From contig NW_022098044.1 in assembly GCF_002288925.2 (NCBI RefSeq), positions 14,092,807-14,156,806 of the forward strand: a DNA stretch of 64,000 nt, written 5' to 3'. The DNA comes from Delphinapterus leucas (taxonomy: Eukaryota > Chordata > Mammalia > Artiodactyla > Monodontidae). The notes under the pieces are model-generated. The model saw only the letters and a program-made list of their open reading frames with translations. It searched no databases and was not told the origin of the DNA. Of the stretch, positions 12,169-22,903 are shown piece by piece. Position numbers and translations under genes: made by a program. Each line of letters starts with the position of its first letter. Within the stretch, counting starts at the first letter, position 1.

Positions 12169-12378
12169 GTTTTTTTGTGTGTGTGTGTGGTACGCGGGCC
12201 TCTCACTGTTGTGCCCTCTCCCGTTGCAGGGCACAGGCTCCGGACGCACAGGCTCAGCGGCCATGGCTCACGGGCCCAGCCGCTCTGCGGCATGTGGGAT
12301 CTTCCCGGACCAGGGCACGAACCCGTGTCCCCTGCATTGGCAGGCAGACTCTCAACCACTGCACCACCAGGGAAGCCC
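12169..12378 (-). mobile_element. CHR-2 type SINE
   Basis: Reverse-complement copy of the CHR-2 SINE: the T/GT-rich tail at 12169-12190 is followed by 'acgcgggcctctcactgttg', the B-box region near 12316-12326, and the head 'ccaccagggaagcc' at the right. The host word TGGACTTT(AT)TTTAGAGCAG occurs at 12153-12168 and, with 5 extra bases, at 12379-12399. It is a target duplication that has since changed length. The tail has become a GT microsatellite. Confidence 0.9.
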
Positions 12379-12924
12379 TGGACTTTATTTTTAGAGCAGT
12401 TTTAAGTTTACAGAAAAGTTGACCCCAAAGTACAGAGAATTCCCACACACCACCTCTCTCACCCACCCCCCTCAACAGTTTCTTCCATTATTAACATCTC
12501 ACTTTGATGTGCTACATTTGCTACAATCAATGAGTCAATATTGGGACATCAGTATTAACTAAAGTCCATAGTTTACATTAGGGTTCACTCCTTACAACCC
12601 TTGTGTTGTACAGTTCTCTGGGTTTGGACAAAAATATAATTCCAGGGCTTCCCTGGTGGCGCAGTGGTTGAGAGTCCGCCTGCCGATGCGGGGGGCGCGG
12701 GTTCGTGCCACGGTCCGGGAGGATCCCACGTGCCGCAGAGCGGCTGGGCCCGTGAGCCAGGGTCGCTGGGCCTGCGCGTCCGGAGCCTGTGCGCCGCGGC
12801 GGGAGAGGGCACAGCAGTGGGGGGCCCGTGTACCGCAAAATAAATAAATAAATAAATAATAATTTTATATATATATATAAAATTCCATATATCTATCATT
12901 ATGGTATCATACAGAATAATTTCA
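12379..12924 (-). repeat. Old L1 (L1M) 3'UTR fragment hosting a SINE
   Basis: The block holds the reverse complement of the L1M 3'UTR: 'taaagtccatagtttacattagggtt', 'ttgtgttgtacagttc', then 'ggtatcatacagaataatttcactgcc' at 12903-12929. A CHR-2 SINE (12645-12870) interrupts it. The same 3'UTR type appears on the plus strand at 40250-40580. Confidence 0.75.
12645..12872 (+). mobile_element. CHR-2 type SINE, GC-rich copy
   Basis: Starts 'gggcttccctggtggcgcag' with an intact A box and a B-box-like GGTTCGTGCCA. It ends in a (AAAT)n tail at 12836-12862. It carries more CpG than other copies. Flanking words ATATAATTCCA (before) and ATATAAAATTCCA (after) are consistent with a target duplication altered by microsatellite drift. 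Confidence 0.9.
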
Positions 12925-12929
12925 CTGCC

Positions 12930-13295
12930 TGCAGTAGACTGAATGTTTGTGGCCCCTATCAAAATTCATATGTTGAAACCTAATCCCCAATGTGATGGTA
13001 TTTGGAGATGAGGCCTTTGAGAGGTGATTAGGTCATAAGGCAGGATTCCTCATAAATGGGATTACTGTCCTTATAAAAGAGACCCCAGAAAACCCCCTTC
13101 CCCTTTCCACCATGTGAGGACACAGTGAAAAGATAGCCATCTATGGAAGAGGAAGCAGGCTCTCATCAGACACTGAACCTGCTGGCATCTTGATCTTGCG
13201 CTTCCCAGCCTCCAAAACCTTGAAAAATAAACTTCTGTTTATAAGACACCCAGTCTATGCTATTTTTGTTATAGCAGCCCAAACAGACTAAGACA
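12930..13295 (+). mobile_element. Solo MaLR LTR (MST/MLT1-like), 366 bp, with 5-bp duplication
   Basis: The LTR starts TGCAGTAGACTGAATGTTTG and ends CAGACTAAGACA. Landmarks follow in order: 'aaacctaatccccaatgtgatgg', 'tgtccttataaaag', 'ccatgtgaggacacag', 'cttcccagcctcca', an AATAAA polyadenylation signal near 13226, then 'cacccagtctatgct'. The flanks are CTGCC at 12925-12929 and CTGCC at 13296-13300, a perfect 5-bp target duplication. With no internal region, it is a recombined solo LTR. Confidence 0.85.
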
Positions 13296-13312
13296 CTGCC
13301 CTACCATCTCAT

Positions 13313-13935
13313 TTTTTAAACATATGTATTTATAAACATGTAATAACCATATGATTCAACCATTCCACTTCTAGATATATACCCAAAAGAACTGAGAGCA
13401 GGAACTCAAAATAAATATTTGTACACCCATGTTCATAGCAGCATTATTCACAATAGCTCAAAGGTGGAAACATCCATATATTCATTGATGGATGAATGGA
13501 TAACAGAATGGGAGTATATACATACAGTGGAATATTATTCAGCCTTTAAAAAACAAAGAAATTCTGATACACACTACAGCATGGATGAACCTTGAAAACA
13601 TTAAAGTAAATGAAATAAGCCAGGCACAAGAGGACAAACTTTATATGATTCCATTTATGTGAAGTACATTGAGTAGTCAAATTTATAGAATGTAAAATAG
13701 TTTTACCAGAGTCTGGGGGGGTGGTGCGGTAAAGGGGAGGAAATAGGGCATTAGTGTTTAATGAGTACAGAGTTCCAGTTTGGGATGATTAAAAAACGTT
13801 CCGGAGATGGATGGTGGTGATGGTTGCACAACAATGTGAATGCACTTAATGCCACCGAACTGCACACTCAGGAATGATTAAGACGGTAAATTTCATATAA
13901 TGTATACTTTACCACAATAAAAAATAAACAAACAC
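13313..13935 (+). repeat. Old L1 (L1MB-like) 3' end
   Basis: The conserved end of L1 ORF2 is readable as DNA: 'tagatatatacccaaaagaac', 'cccatgttcatagcagcattattcac', 'atggataacagaatgg', 'gaatattattcagcc'. An L1M-type 3'UTR follows, ending in an A-rich tail near 13915-13935. Many substitutions show it is old and dead. Confidence 0.8.
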
Positions 13936-15229
13936 TAAAAACTATATGTATTTAGACCTTATTTCCAAAAGGCTGTAAAGAAGCATGGTATCTTAATCCT
14001 CACAGAAGCCATATAAGGTGATCACACCACCCTTTGTTTATGGAGACATTAGTTAACTCACCCAGCCAGTGTCTCTAGTGTCCCCCAGTATGACTGACTC
14101 TGCCAGCAGGTGCTCATGTCACCACAGCAAGGTCTAGCCAGACTGTCCTCACCCAGATTATGTCATAGAACAGCAAGCACTTGCCACTCTCTGCTGGAGA
14201 CAACAGAAAACACAAGCTACAGTGGCCATTGCCAAAAAAGAGAAATTCCTTTCATGAATCCATGGGCCATCAGGGGTTGGGAAGTCTGGTTTGGATGACC
14301 CCTTTCTTCACTGAAAGCTCACAGTCCTACCCTTTCTTGGCTTAACTGCACAGTCAGCTGCCGATACCCTTCACTGGTGGTGGAACCAAGGCAATACCAG
14401 GCTCCCACATGTTTAGTTTGAGTTTTCAGCTTTGATGATCGGAACCGAATGGGAGGAATTATTATCTCATTTTTCTTTCCTCCCTCCACCCCCTACCATA
14501 TTCTCACTCTGCTTCTGCCAACCCAGATTGACATTGCTGTCCCATTCTTCCTGTTCTGCCTGCCTTTCCTCCTGCCCCTCCCCACGCATGCCCAATGCAC
14601 AGGTGGAAATAAAAAGTCAGATTTGGCAATGCTACAAGTCATATATTGAAGTTGGAAATAAATGGAAACAAGTAAAGCTGGAGCACCATGACAGGGCCCT
14701 GTGCCCAAGGCCTGCAAGCCACCCACACCAGTTCTTTCTGCTCCTGACAATGAGTTATGATTGCATCACTGAGTCACCTACATCAAATGATAGTAATTCA
14801 GCTCAATCATGGCAAAAATAAAAAATAAGCAGCCATCTGGCCACAGGCTTACTCACCTATTCAGGCCACCCATTGATATATTGTTGGCAGAAAGGTCATG
14901 GAAGGTGGGTGAGTCGTGGGTGGAGGGATGGCACAAAATGGCTTTAGACGATGGGTCTGTGACTTGGGCTCTATCCCATCTTTTTGAAATAAGCATGGAA
15001 GTCAAAGGCAGATGGTCAGAATAGAGGTTCAGACAGAAATCTCATTTCATTCTTTTTCTCTCTATTCATTGATGCAAATCTTTACGTTGTGAAACGAACT
15101 CACTCTGACACTACCATTTTCCTCCAGTGCACCTGGAGAAAATAAAGACAAATAAAAGGCAATATTCATTGGTGACAATTTTGCAGTGAAACCTGCACTT
15201 TCATATATTGCTACTTAGAGGATAAATTA
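13936..15229. other. Non-coding, no element recognised
   Basis: No repeat family was identified. ORFs of 60-129 codons lie near 14430-14820 on both strands with no domain resemblance, and the plus and minus frames overlap. The stretch 14590-14830 has no repeat landmarks and could be unique conserved DNA, but nothing else supports that. Confidence 0.35.
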
Positions 15230-15780
15230 GCACAATTTGGGGAAAGCCTTTTGGCTTTAAAGTATTGAGATTCTTTTTAATTGCTCAAACCCTCTGACCC
15301 TCTTCTAATAATTCCTCTTCTAAGTTTGCATCCTAAGGAAATAATCAGAGATAAGTACAAAGATTAATATGTTATGTCAGCATTATTTATAATAGCAACA
15401 AAAGAGAGAGAGAAGAAGGGAGGAGGGAGGGAGAGAGGGAAGGAAGGGAAGAGAAAAAATTCAAACATCCTACAACGAAATAAATGGTTAAAGAAATTAT
15501 GGCCACACGTACAATTTACTAGAAGACAGCCAGTAAAAACTATGCCTTCAAAGAAAATTTAATGACATGGGGAAATGTTTAAGATATAACAGTATATGCA
15601 GAATAGGCCATAAAACTTTATATGTAATGTGTAATGTATTAGGTTGAATCATATATAAAATTTCCTTTTTTATAGGTCAAAGCAGTTGAATGGCATCAAT
15701 TTCATACGATGCAAGTCAAAGGAGAAAAAATGCTATAAATGAAAAAATTAAAATTTTAAGTTGTGGTTTACTTTGTTGAC
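15230..15780 (+). repeat. Old L1 (L1M) fragment with purine microsatellite
   Basis: L1-like text includes 'cagcattatttataatagcaac', 'ataaatggttaaagaaattatgg' and 'gcagaataggccataaaa'. A GA/GGGA-rich expansion at 15404-15458 interrupts it where an A-rich segment would be expected. Confidence 0.6.
15404..15462 (+). repeat. Polypurine (GA/GGGA)n tract
   Basis: Nearly pure purine sequence with GAGAGAGA, GGGAGG and GGAAGG units. It probably arose within the surrounding L1 fragment. Confidence 0.85.
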
Positions 15781-16009
15781 CTTTCTTTTTCTTTTTCTTT
15801 TTTTTCAAATCTCTCTTTATTTCAGTGTTCTACCTGTCTTCCAAACCTGACTCTCTAGCCCTCCTGAGAAAGCCAGGTGCTACTGAATATCTTTTAACAA
15901 ACTCCTCTTAGGCTGAACTTCCAGAATACGTTTCTGTGATTCTTAAGAACTTTAAGAACCCTAACAGTTATGCAGATGAAATTATTATACCATGTAATAT
16001 ACTGTTAAT

Positions 16010-16110
16010 ATCCTCATTTTGTTAACAAGGACACAAAGTCTCAGAGAAATTAGGTTGTTTGCCCAAGGTCATATAATGATCAGGATTACATCTAGGTCCC
16101 TTTCACCCCA
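16010..16110 (-). repeat. MIR SINE fragment
   Basis: Minus-strand MIR core: 'gttaacaaggacacaaagtctcagagaaat' (in pieces), 'tttgcccaaggtcatataatg', 'caggattacatctaggtcc'. Confidence 0.7.
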
Positions 16111-16244
16111 GAATACCAGCTCTTACTTTAACACTCTTGCAGTTTTCTATGCCACTACCCTCTAGGTCAATAGTATTGCTTCCATTTACAGATACTCCCG
16201 AGCTTCTGAGAAAGTAAACCATATTGCCAAGAGCACACAAGTGG

Positions 16245-16987
16245 TGGGTGGTTAGTGTGAGACAGGCTGGGATCTGGGACCCTTTGCTGCAGTGCTGCAA
16301 TGCTTGCACGTGGACACACCTCTCCTTACAAAATACAAAGAAATGTATGGGACTAAAAATAACTGCGTGCATGAGCAGTTGGGGCAAATTCTGGACCAAA
16401 GCTACAATGAGACCAAAAAACCCAAATGCCACTTTTGAAGAGCCTGGAGCAAAAGCAGGGGGTCAGGGATCCCATATGCCGCAGGGCAAATAGGCCAGCG
16501 CGCCACAACTACTGAGCTCACACACCTCAACGAGAGAGCCCACGCACCCTGGAGCCTACACACCACAACTAGAGAGAAGTCTGGCGCTGCAATGAAAGAT
16601 CCCGCGTGCCTCCACGAAGATCCCGCATGCTGCAACTAAGACCCAATGCAGCCAAAAATAAATAAAATAATAAACAAATATTTTTTTAAAAAAACAATGG
16701 GTCAGGAGCAAAAGCAGGGTACTGCGCATGCCCGCTGCACACAATACCACATAAGGGGTGGGCAATCCACCTAAGCCAGCCCTCCGGTCCAACCCCTGGA
16801 CACACCCTCACCCCATATAAGGAACAAGCTCGCCCCCCTTCAGGGAGCGAGCAAGCAATGGAACCTGTTGTTTGTTCTCACTCCCCTCTGCTGCAGCAGG
16901 GGCCCCAGTAAGCCTTGCCTGAATTTCTTGTCTGGCCTCTGATCAATTTCTGTTGATTAAGGACGGCAAGAACCCTGATCGGTAACA
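16245..16987 (+). mobile_element. Solo endogenous retrovirus LTR split by a SINE
   Basis: Boundaries are TGGGTGG at 16245 and GGTAACA ending at 16987, flanked by the 5-bp duplication AGTGG (16240-16244, 16988-16992). A TATA-like CATATAAGG is at 16814-16822, about 170 bp before the end, as expected for U3-R-U5. The U5-like end 'gccttgcctgaatttcttg' resembles gammaretrovirus-type (class I) LTRs. Removing the nested SINE leaves about 484 bp. No primer-binding site or internal genes follow, so it is a solo LTR. The subfamily is not identified. Confidence 0.7.
16461..16704 (+). mobile_element. Head-truncated CHR-1-like SINE inside the LTR
   Basis: Body units such as 'gcgccacaactactgagctc' and 'cccgcatgctgcaactaag' and the end 'gcagccaaaaataaataaaa' are those of the long CHR SINE. 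The tRNA-like head is missing. The 15-bp duplication GGAGCAAAAGCAGGG at 16446-16460 and 16705-16719 is perfect, so the truncation occurred at insertion. Confidence 0.9.
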
Positions 16988-17039
16988 AGTGGAGCCAGGA
17001 TTCAATCCCAGGACCACCCCGTCACCATGTTCCTCTTTC

Positions 17040-17525
17040 CTTCAAGACCTGGCTTAGAGCTCCACACCCAGGTTATCTCAACCCCATCCTTTCCCAACAC
17101 TCAGCTGGACCAGTCCCTCACACTCCCCCATGTGGGTGATGGCCTGGTCCTCCATCACCTCCTTCCTAAGCCTGTTCCTTGCCCCGGAATGCTCCCCTTC
17201 TGCCCACTTTTCACCCAAAGTCTACCAGCTTTTCAAGATCCACAAATTAAATGTCACTTCCTCCTCCACGAGGCCTTTCTCCCTGTTCTGACTGACACGG
17301 TGACCCAATCTTCTAAACTCCCATGTGTACACATTCTGTCTGAACCACCCATTTGAGGAAGTTATCCCATGCTGCCCGGTATGCTTCCTAATTCTGTCTT
17401 GTCTTCCCTATCAGAATGACAGCCCTTGGCAGGCAGAGACCTGCCTCTCATGTCACTTATTTAGCACCAAGCCCAGTGCTGTCCATACAGTAGGCACTCC
17501 AGAAATATTGCTCAACAAATAACTG
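17040..17525 (+). repeat. L2 LINE 3' end
   Basis: A long L2 stretch: 'aaatgtcacttcctcctccac', 'gaggcctttctccctg', 'gacagcccttggcaggcagagac', 'cagtgctgtccatacagtaggcactccag', 'aaatattgctcaacaaataactgaat'. The order and ending match the L2 3' terminus. Confidence 0.8.
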
Positions 17526-19734
17526 AATATGTTAGCAGTCAACTTGCCTTGATCCATGTGAGTTATTCTCTTAATACTATTTGTTTAGCTCTGCCCCATT
17601 TCTTTACTAATGTAGATGCTTAAGATGGAAATTGGTGAGAGCTTTGTCTCTCTACACAGTGTGACAATTCACTGGGAACCCAGCTACCATGCACACAGGC
17701 TAGGCAATCTCAGTCAATCTCTCCAAGCAGACAGGTTCTAGAAGCCCACACTGCCTGTAGTGAGGTCAATTCAGACCATGCCAGGGCCCTCTGACCCAGC
17801 TCCACAGCCACCTGCACACATCTCCTCTCCCCACACCCAACACACAGCAGAGAGCAGTCCCACTTCCTTTTCCGCCCCAAGAGAGCACCGCAAAGTCAGC
17901 TAGCTCCTACTCTGCCATCTACTTCATCCCTAAGTCTGCCAATTTCTTTCTTAATTATTCATCACATTTTTCTATCTTCCCTCCTGCTCATCCCCTGCCC
18001 CCCTGCCCCCACACACATACACATCTGTCAAAATCTCCACCTGTACCATAGCATCATCGTTTCCTCCAAGGTACTTGTGCAGACACCACTGTTCATCCCA
18101 ACCCTCATCCAATCCTCTCCTCCTTGGGTACCTTCCAACTGGGACTGGCCTGTGACAGTTCTGGTCAGTAAGACATAGTCACAAGTCTGCTAAGAAGGGC
18201 TTCTCTTCCAGAATTAAAAAAAAAAAAGAAAGGCTTTTGAAGAGATGGCCTTTTTCTCCCCTTTGCCCCTCCCACTTCCTTCTAATTGGCTAGAACGTGG
18301 ACCTGAGGTCTGGAGATGCAGCAGCCATTTTGCAACCATGAGGCAACAACCATAGCACTAAGACCTTCACACAAAGAGTGGTGAAGTAGAAAAGGCAGAA
18401 AGAGCCGTTGCCTGCCCTGGACTACCTATGCAAGACCTCTTGTGGCATGAGATGACTCCAGCCTATCCACTTAACTCACAGTCATGGGGCTTGCTGGGTT
18501 TTGGAACTAATCATCCCTATTTAATACAACTTTCCAGGTCCTCTTACTAGCCCCCTGCAAATGAAAGAATGGTAAAGTAGTGTTGCTTCTGCTTCTGCCT
18601 TATGAACTTATTATATGACACTGTGAAATGTACTGATTTGTACACCTTTCTTATTCCACCTCATAAGAGCTTCAAGTTTTCTGGGGACAGACCCTATCTC
18701 CCTCACCTTGGTCTCCCTCAATACTTAGCCAAGGAGATCAACAAAGTTGGAACTCTCTATATATCTGCTGATTTAAGGTAAAGTGTATCTTTCTTCCTGG
18801 CTCAATCTTTTCACCAATGTCTCATAATTAAAGGGAGGAACCTACCAGCTCTTCAGTCTCCGTGTACGTAAGGAAGCCACATATTCCAAGCAACCATCAG
18901 AATATTACGTATATTTTTCCCTGCTGCAAATCAATTATTTACATATTAAAGTGGTTATTAGAGGAGAGAATTCACTGATGCAAATTTGACATTCATATGT
19001 CAGCCACTCCATAAATAAGGTCAACTGTGATGAGGACGCATGTGAGTCTCCAATTAGAATCTCTTAATGTCTAAATAGTGCTAATGCAAGGTATCTGCCA
19101 ACCCCATCTAGACTCATAAACAAAGACACCGACGAGAGTCAACTTAGTCCAATGTTTCTCCCATTCCGTTTCACGGCTGTCAACTCCCAGGAAATGAGCC
19201 CTCTCCATCTGGGAAGAGTTTGGGTCTGTTCATCAACACAATGGACAAGTCCTAGCAACCTAAATCCCCCAGCTCTGTGGACCTCCGGAGCCAACAGCTG
19301 CTGGGAGTCATTCTTCTCGCTACCCCACGCCAACTCTTCATATGAAATATGGAGTCACAAAGCCTCTGGGCACACAGAGCATATTTACTCAATGATTTGG
19401 TGAGGAAAAAAACACAGCTAGTTATATGCTTTACCCGATGATAATTTAAAACATTATTTGATATGAAAAGCGACATGACTGTAAAATGCAAATTGAAATA
19501 AAACAAAAATATTCTAAGAAATTTTATGCTTCGAGCAAACTGCATTGTGTTCTTCCCAGTAGATGGATGGTAGCTTTGATGCAGATGTCTGAGAAATGCT
19601 GATTTAGGGGAAATTATTCCAAGGCCAGGGCTGCCATCTTTCTGCCACAGCCTGGAAGAATTGTATACAAATCAAAGTAGGAAGAAAGACTCTTTCTAGA
19701 GCAAACGCCCACTGCACTCACAAGAAAGCCATCT
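17526..19734. other. Non-coding; part may be conserved DNA
   Basis: The stretch 18110-18560 resembles an old interspersed repeat ('gagatgcagcagccattttgc', 'accatgaggcaacaa') that I cannot name. The block 18810-19130 has no repeat landmark, is AT-rich with several homeodomain-like cores and could be a conserved non-coding element. No exon or RNA gene was recognised. Confidence 0.4.
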
Positions 19735-19822
19735 CCAGGTTCATCCATGTTGCTGCAAATAGAAGTATTTCATTCTTTTTTATGTCTAATATGTCATTGT
19801 CTGTACGTACCATATCATCTTA
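19735..19822 (-). repeat. Inverted 5' piece of an older L1
   Basis: The text 'ggttcatccatgttgctgc' to 'catatcatctt' is the reverse complement of the end of L1 ORF2. It abuts plus-strand L1 3'UTR from the same part of the element. This head-to-head arrangement is the usual product of twin priming during L1 insertion. Confidence 0.7.
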
Positions 19823-19940
19823 ATTCAATAGACTCACAAATATAAAAAATAAACTTGTGGTTACCAGAGAGGAGGGGGAGGTGGGGAGGAACAAATCAGG
19901 TGTATGGGATTAAAAACTACTGTATATAAAATTGATAAGC
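19823..19940 (+). repeat. Older L1 3' end, left part
   Basis: 'agactcacaaatataaaaaataaacttgtggttacc' (read in pieces) and 'gggattaaaaactactgtatata' are typical of the cetartiodactyl L1 3'UTR. The sequence continues at 27116 after the full-length L1. Similar copies lie at 37995-38250 and 46085-46400. Confidence 0.8.
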
Positions 19941-21951
19941 GAATTCAATTTCCAAGATGGCGGAAGGGTAAGACGCGGAGATCATCTTCCTCCCCACAGA
20001 TAACACCAGAAGTACATCTACACGTGGAACAGCTCCTACATAACACCTACTGAACGCTGGCAGAAGACCTCAGACCTCCCAAAAGGCAAGAAACCCCCCA
20101 CGTACCTGGGTAGGGCAAAAGAAAAAAGAATAAACAGAGAAAAAAGGATAGAGACGGGGCCTGCACCAGTGGGAGGGAGCCATGAAGGAGGAAAGATTTC
20201 CACACACTAGGAAGCCCCTTCGCGGGCGGAGACTGCGGGTGGCAGAGGTGGAAAGCTTCGGAGCCGCGGAGGAGAGCATAGCAACAGGGGTGCGGAGGGC
20301 AAAGCTGAGAGATTCCCGCACAGAGTATCGGGGCCGAACGGCACTCACCATCAGGAGAGGCTTGTCTGCTTACCCGCCGGCGCGGGCGGGGCTGGGAGCT
20401 GAGGCTCGGGCTTTAGTCGGAGCGCCGGGAGAGGACTGGGGTGGGCAGCGTGAACACAGGCTGCAGTGGGTTAGTGCGCCACGGCTAGCCGGGAGGGAGT
20501 CCGGGGAAAAGTGTGGACCTGCCGAAGAGGCAAGAGACTTTTTCTTCCCTCTGTTTCCTGGTGCGCGAGGAGGGGGGATTAAGAGCGCTGCTTAAAGGAC
20601 CTCCAGAGACGGGCGCGAGCCGCGGCTAAAAGCGCGGACCCCAGAGATGGGCATGAGACGCTAAGGCTGCTGCTGCCTCCACCAAGAAGCCTGTGTGCGA
20701 GCACAGGTCACTATCTACACCCCCGCTTCCGAGGAGCCTGTGCAGCCCGCCACTGCCAGGGTCCCGGGATCCAGGGACAACTCCCCCAGGAGAACGCACG
20801 GTGCGCCTCAGGCTGGTGTAACGTCACGCCGGCCTCTGCCGCCGCAGGGTTGCCCCGCCCTCCGTGCCCCTCCCTCCCCCTGGCCTGAGTGAGCCAGAGC
20901 CCCCGAATCAGCGGCTCCTTTAATCCCATCCTATGTGAGCGAAGAACAGACGCCCTCCGGCGACCTACACGCAGAGGCGGGGCCAAATCCAAAGCTGAGC
21001 CCCTGGGAGATGTGACAACAAAGAAGAGAAAGGGGTATCTCTCCCAGCAGCCTCAGAAGCAGCGGATTAAAGCTCCACAATCAACTTGATGTACCCTGCA
21101 TCTGTGGAATACATGAATAGACAAAGAATCAACCCAAATTAAGGAGGTGGACTTTGAGAGCAAGATTTATGATGTTTTTCCCCTTTTCCTCTTTTTTTGA
21201 GTGTGTATGTGTATGCTTCTGTGGGAGATTTTGTCTGTATAGCTTTGCTTCCACCATTTGTCCTACGGTTCTATCCGTCCGTTTTTTTTGTTTTTTTTCT
21301 CTTAATAATTATTTTATTATTTTAATAACTTTATTTTCTTTTACTTTATCTTCTTTCTTTTTTCCCTTCCTTCCGCCCTCCCTCCCTCCCTCCTTTCGTT
21401 CTTTCTACTTCTGCTAATTCTTTCTTTCTACTTTTTCTCCCTCTTATTCTGAGCCGTGTGGATGAAAGGCTCTTGGTGCTGCAGCCAGGAGTCAGTGCTG
21501 TGCCTCTGAGGTGGGAGAGCCAACTTCAGGACACTGGTCCACAAGAGACCTCCCAGCTCCACATAATATCAAACGGTGAAAATCTCCCAGAGATCTCCAT
21601 CTCAACACCAGCACCCAGCTTCACTCAACGACCAGCAAGCTACAGTGCTAGACATCCTATGCCAAACAACTAGCCAGACAGGAACACAACCCCACCCATT
21701 AGCAGAGAGGCTGCCTAAAATCATAGTAAGTCCACAGACACCCCAAAACACACCACCAGACGTGGACCTGCCCACCAGAAAGACAAGATCCAGCCTCATC
21801 CACCAGAACACAGGCACTAGTCCCCGCCACCAGGAAGCCTACACAACCCACTGAACCAACCTTAGCCACTGGGGACAGACACTAAAAACAACAGGAACTA
21901 TGAACCTGCAGCCTCCAAAAAGGAGGCCCCAAACACAGTAAGATAAGCAAA
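19941..21951 (+). promoter_or_regulatory. L1 5'UTR with internal promoter
   Basis: The first bases carry CCAAGATGGCGG (19952-19963). This is the YY1-type motif that positions transcription at +1 in L1 elements. From about 20180 to 20960 the sequence is GC-rich and CpG-dense (an L1 CpG island, normally a methylation target). From 21165 to 21440 it turns pyrimidine-rich, and 21458-21951 is a CA-rich leader before ORF1. The matching stretch at 62751-64000 shows the same layout. Promoter function is inferred from the family. Confidence 0.85.
21165..21442 (+). repeat. Pyrimidine-rich tract within the L1 5'UTR
   Basis: T- and C-rich low-complexity sequence with TCCC and TTTC runs. It belongs to the L1, because the second L1 enters the same tract at 63977. 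The T-rich ORF read here has no meaning as protein. Confidence 0.85.
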
Positions 21952-22845
21952 ATGAGAAGACAGAAAAACACACAGCAGATGAAGGAGAAAGGCAAAAACC
22001 CACCAGACCTAACAAATGAAGAGGAAATACGCAGTCTACCTGAAAAAGAATTCAGAATAGTGATAGTAAAGGTGATCCAAAAGCTTGGAAATAGAATACA
22101 CAAAATACAAGAAACATTTAACAAGGACCTAGAAGAACTAAAGAAGAAACAAACAATGATGAACAACACAATAAATGAAATTAAAAATACTCTAGATGGG
22201 ATCAATAGAAGAATAACTGAGGCAGAAGAACAGATAAGTGACCTGGAAGATAAAATAGTGGAAATAACTACTGAAGAGCAGAATAAAGAAAAAACAATGA
22301 AAAGAACTGAGGACAGTCTCAGAGACCTCTGGGACAACATTAAATGCACCAACATTCGAATTATACGGGTTCCAAAAGGAGAAGAGAAAAAGAAAGGGAC
22401 TGAGAAAATATTTGAAGAGATTATAGTTGAACACTTCCCTAATATGGTAAAGGAAAGAGTTAATCAAGTCCAGGAAGCACAGAGAGTCCCATACAGGATA
22501 AATCCAAGGAGAAATATGCCAAGACACATATTAATTAAACTGTCGAAAATTAAATACAAAGAAAACATATTAAAAGCAGCAAGGGAAAAACAACAAATGA
22601 CACACAAGGGAATCCCCATAAGGTTAACAGCTGATCTTTCAGCAGAAACTCTGCAAGCCAGAAGGGACTGGCAGGACATATTTAAAGTGATGAAGGACAA
22701 AAACCTGCAACCAAGATTACTCTACCCAGCAAGGATCTCATTCAGATTTGATGGAGAAATTAAAACCTTTACAGACAAGCAAAAGCTGAGAGAGTTCAGC
22801 ACCACCAAACCAGCTTTACAACAACTGCTAAAGGAACTTCTCTAG
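21952..22845 (+). CDS. LINE-1 ORF1 protein, intact 297-codon frame
   Basis: ORF1p is the trimeric RNA-binding chaperone of the L1 particle and acts mainly in the cytoplasm bound to its own mRNA. A charged N-terminus (1-30) leads to a heptad-rich coiled coil (about 32-125). An RNA-recognition domain (about 132-205) includes NIRIIRVP at 134-141 and RHILIKL at 191-197. A C-terminal domain (about 206-297) has REKQ at 211-214, where the family usually has REKG, and the conserved ARR at 236-238 within '[14 protein letters not shown]'. The ATG at 21952 has an A-rich context and opens a frame without stops to TAG. Its length is slightly below the human protein (338), mostly in the N-terminal part. 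Whether it is expressed is unknown; the copy probably decays neutrally. Confidence 0.92.
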   Translation: MRRQKNTQQMKEKGKNPPDLTNEEEIRSLPEKEFRIVIVKVIQKLGNRIHKIQETFNKDLEELKKKQTMMNNTINEIKNTLDGINRRITEAEEQISDLEDKIVEITTEEQNKEKTMKRTEDSLRDLWDNIKCTNIRIIRVPKGEEKKKGTEKIFEEIIVEHFPNMVKERVNQVQEAQRVPYRINPRRNMPRHILIKLSKIKYKENILKAAREKQQMTHKGIPIRLTADLSAETLQARRDWQDIFKVMKDKNLQPRLLYPARISFRFDGEIKTFTDKQKLREFSTTKPALQQLLKELL

Positions 22846-22903
22846 GCAACAAACACAAGAGAAGGAAAAGACCTACAATAACGAACCCAAAACAATTAAG
22901 AAA
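22846..22903 (+). other. L1 inter-ORF spacer
   Basis: The 58-bp A-rich spacer between ORF1 and ORF2 is close to the size seen in other mammalian L1s. ORF2 translation is thought to depend on unconventional reinitiation after ORF1. Confidence 0.8.

Larger units (their letters stand above)
16170..17010 (-). repeat. MIR split by an ERV LTR
   Basis: The left half (16170-16244) reads 'tgccaagagcacacaagtgg' and the right half (16988-17010) reads 'agtggagccaggattcaatc'. Joined at AGTGG they give the continuous minus-strand MIR order ending in 'gccaggattcaatccc'. This shows that the intervening LTR was inserted into a pre-existing MIR. Confidence 0.65.

Noticed and set aside
21154..21417. Cys/Phe-rich ORF suggesting a membrane protein
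   Set aside because: It is the pyrimidine-rich low-complexity tract of the L1 5'UTR.
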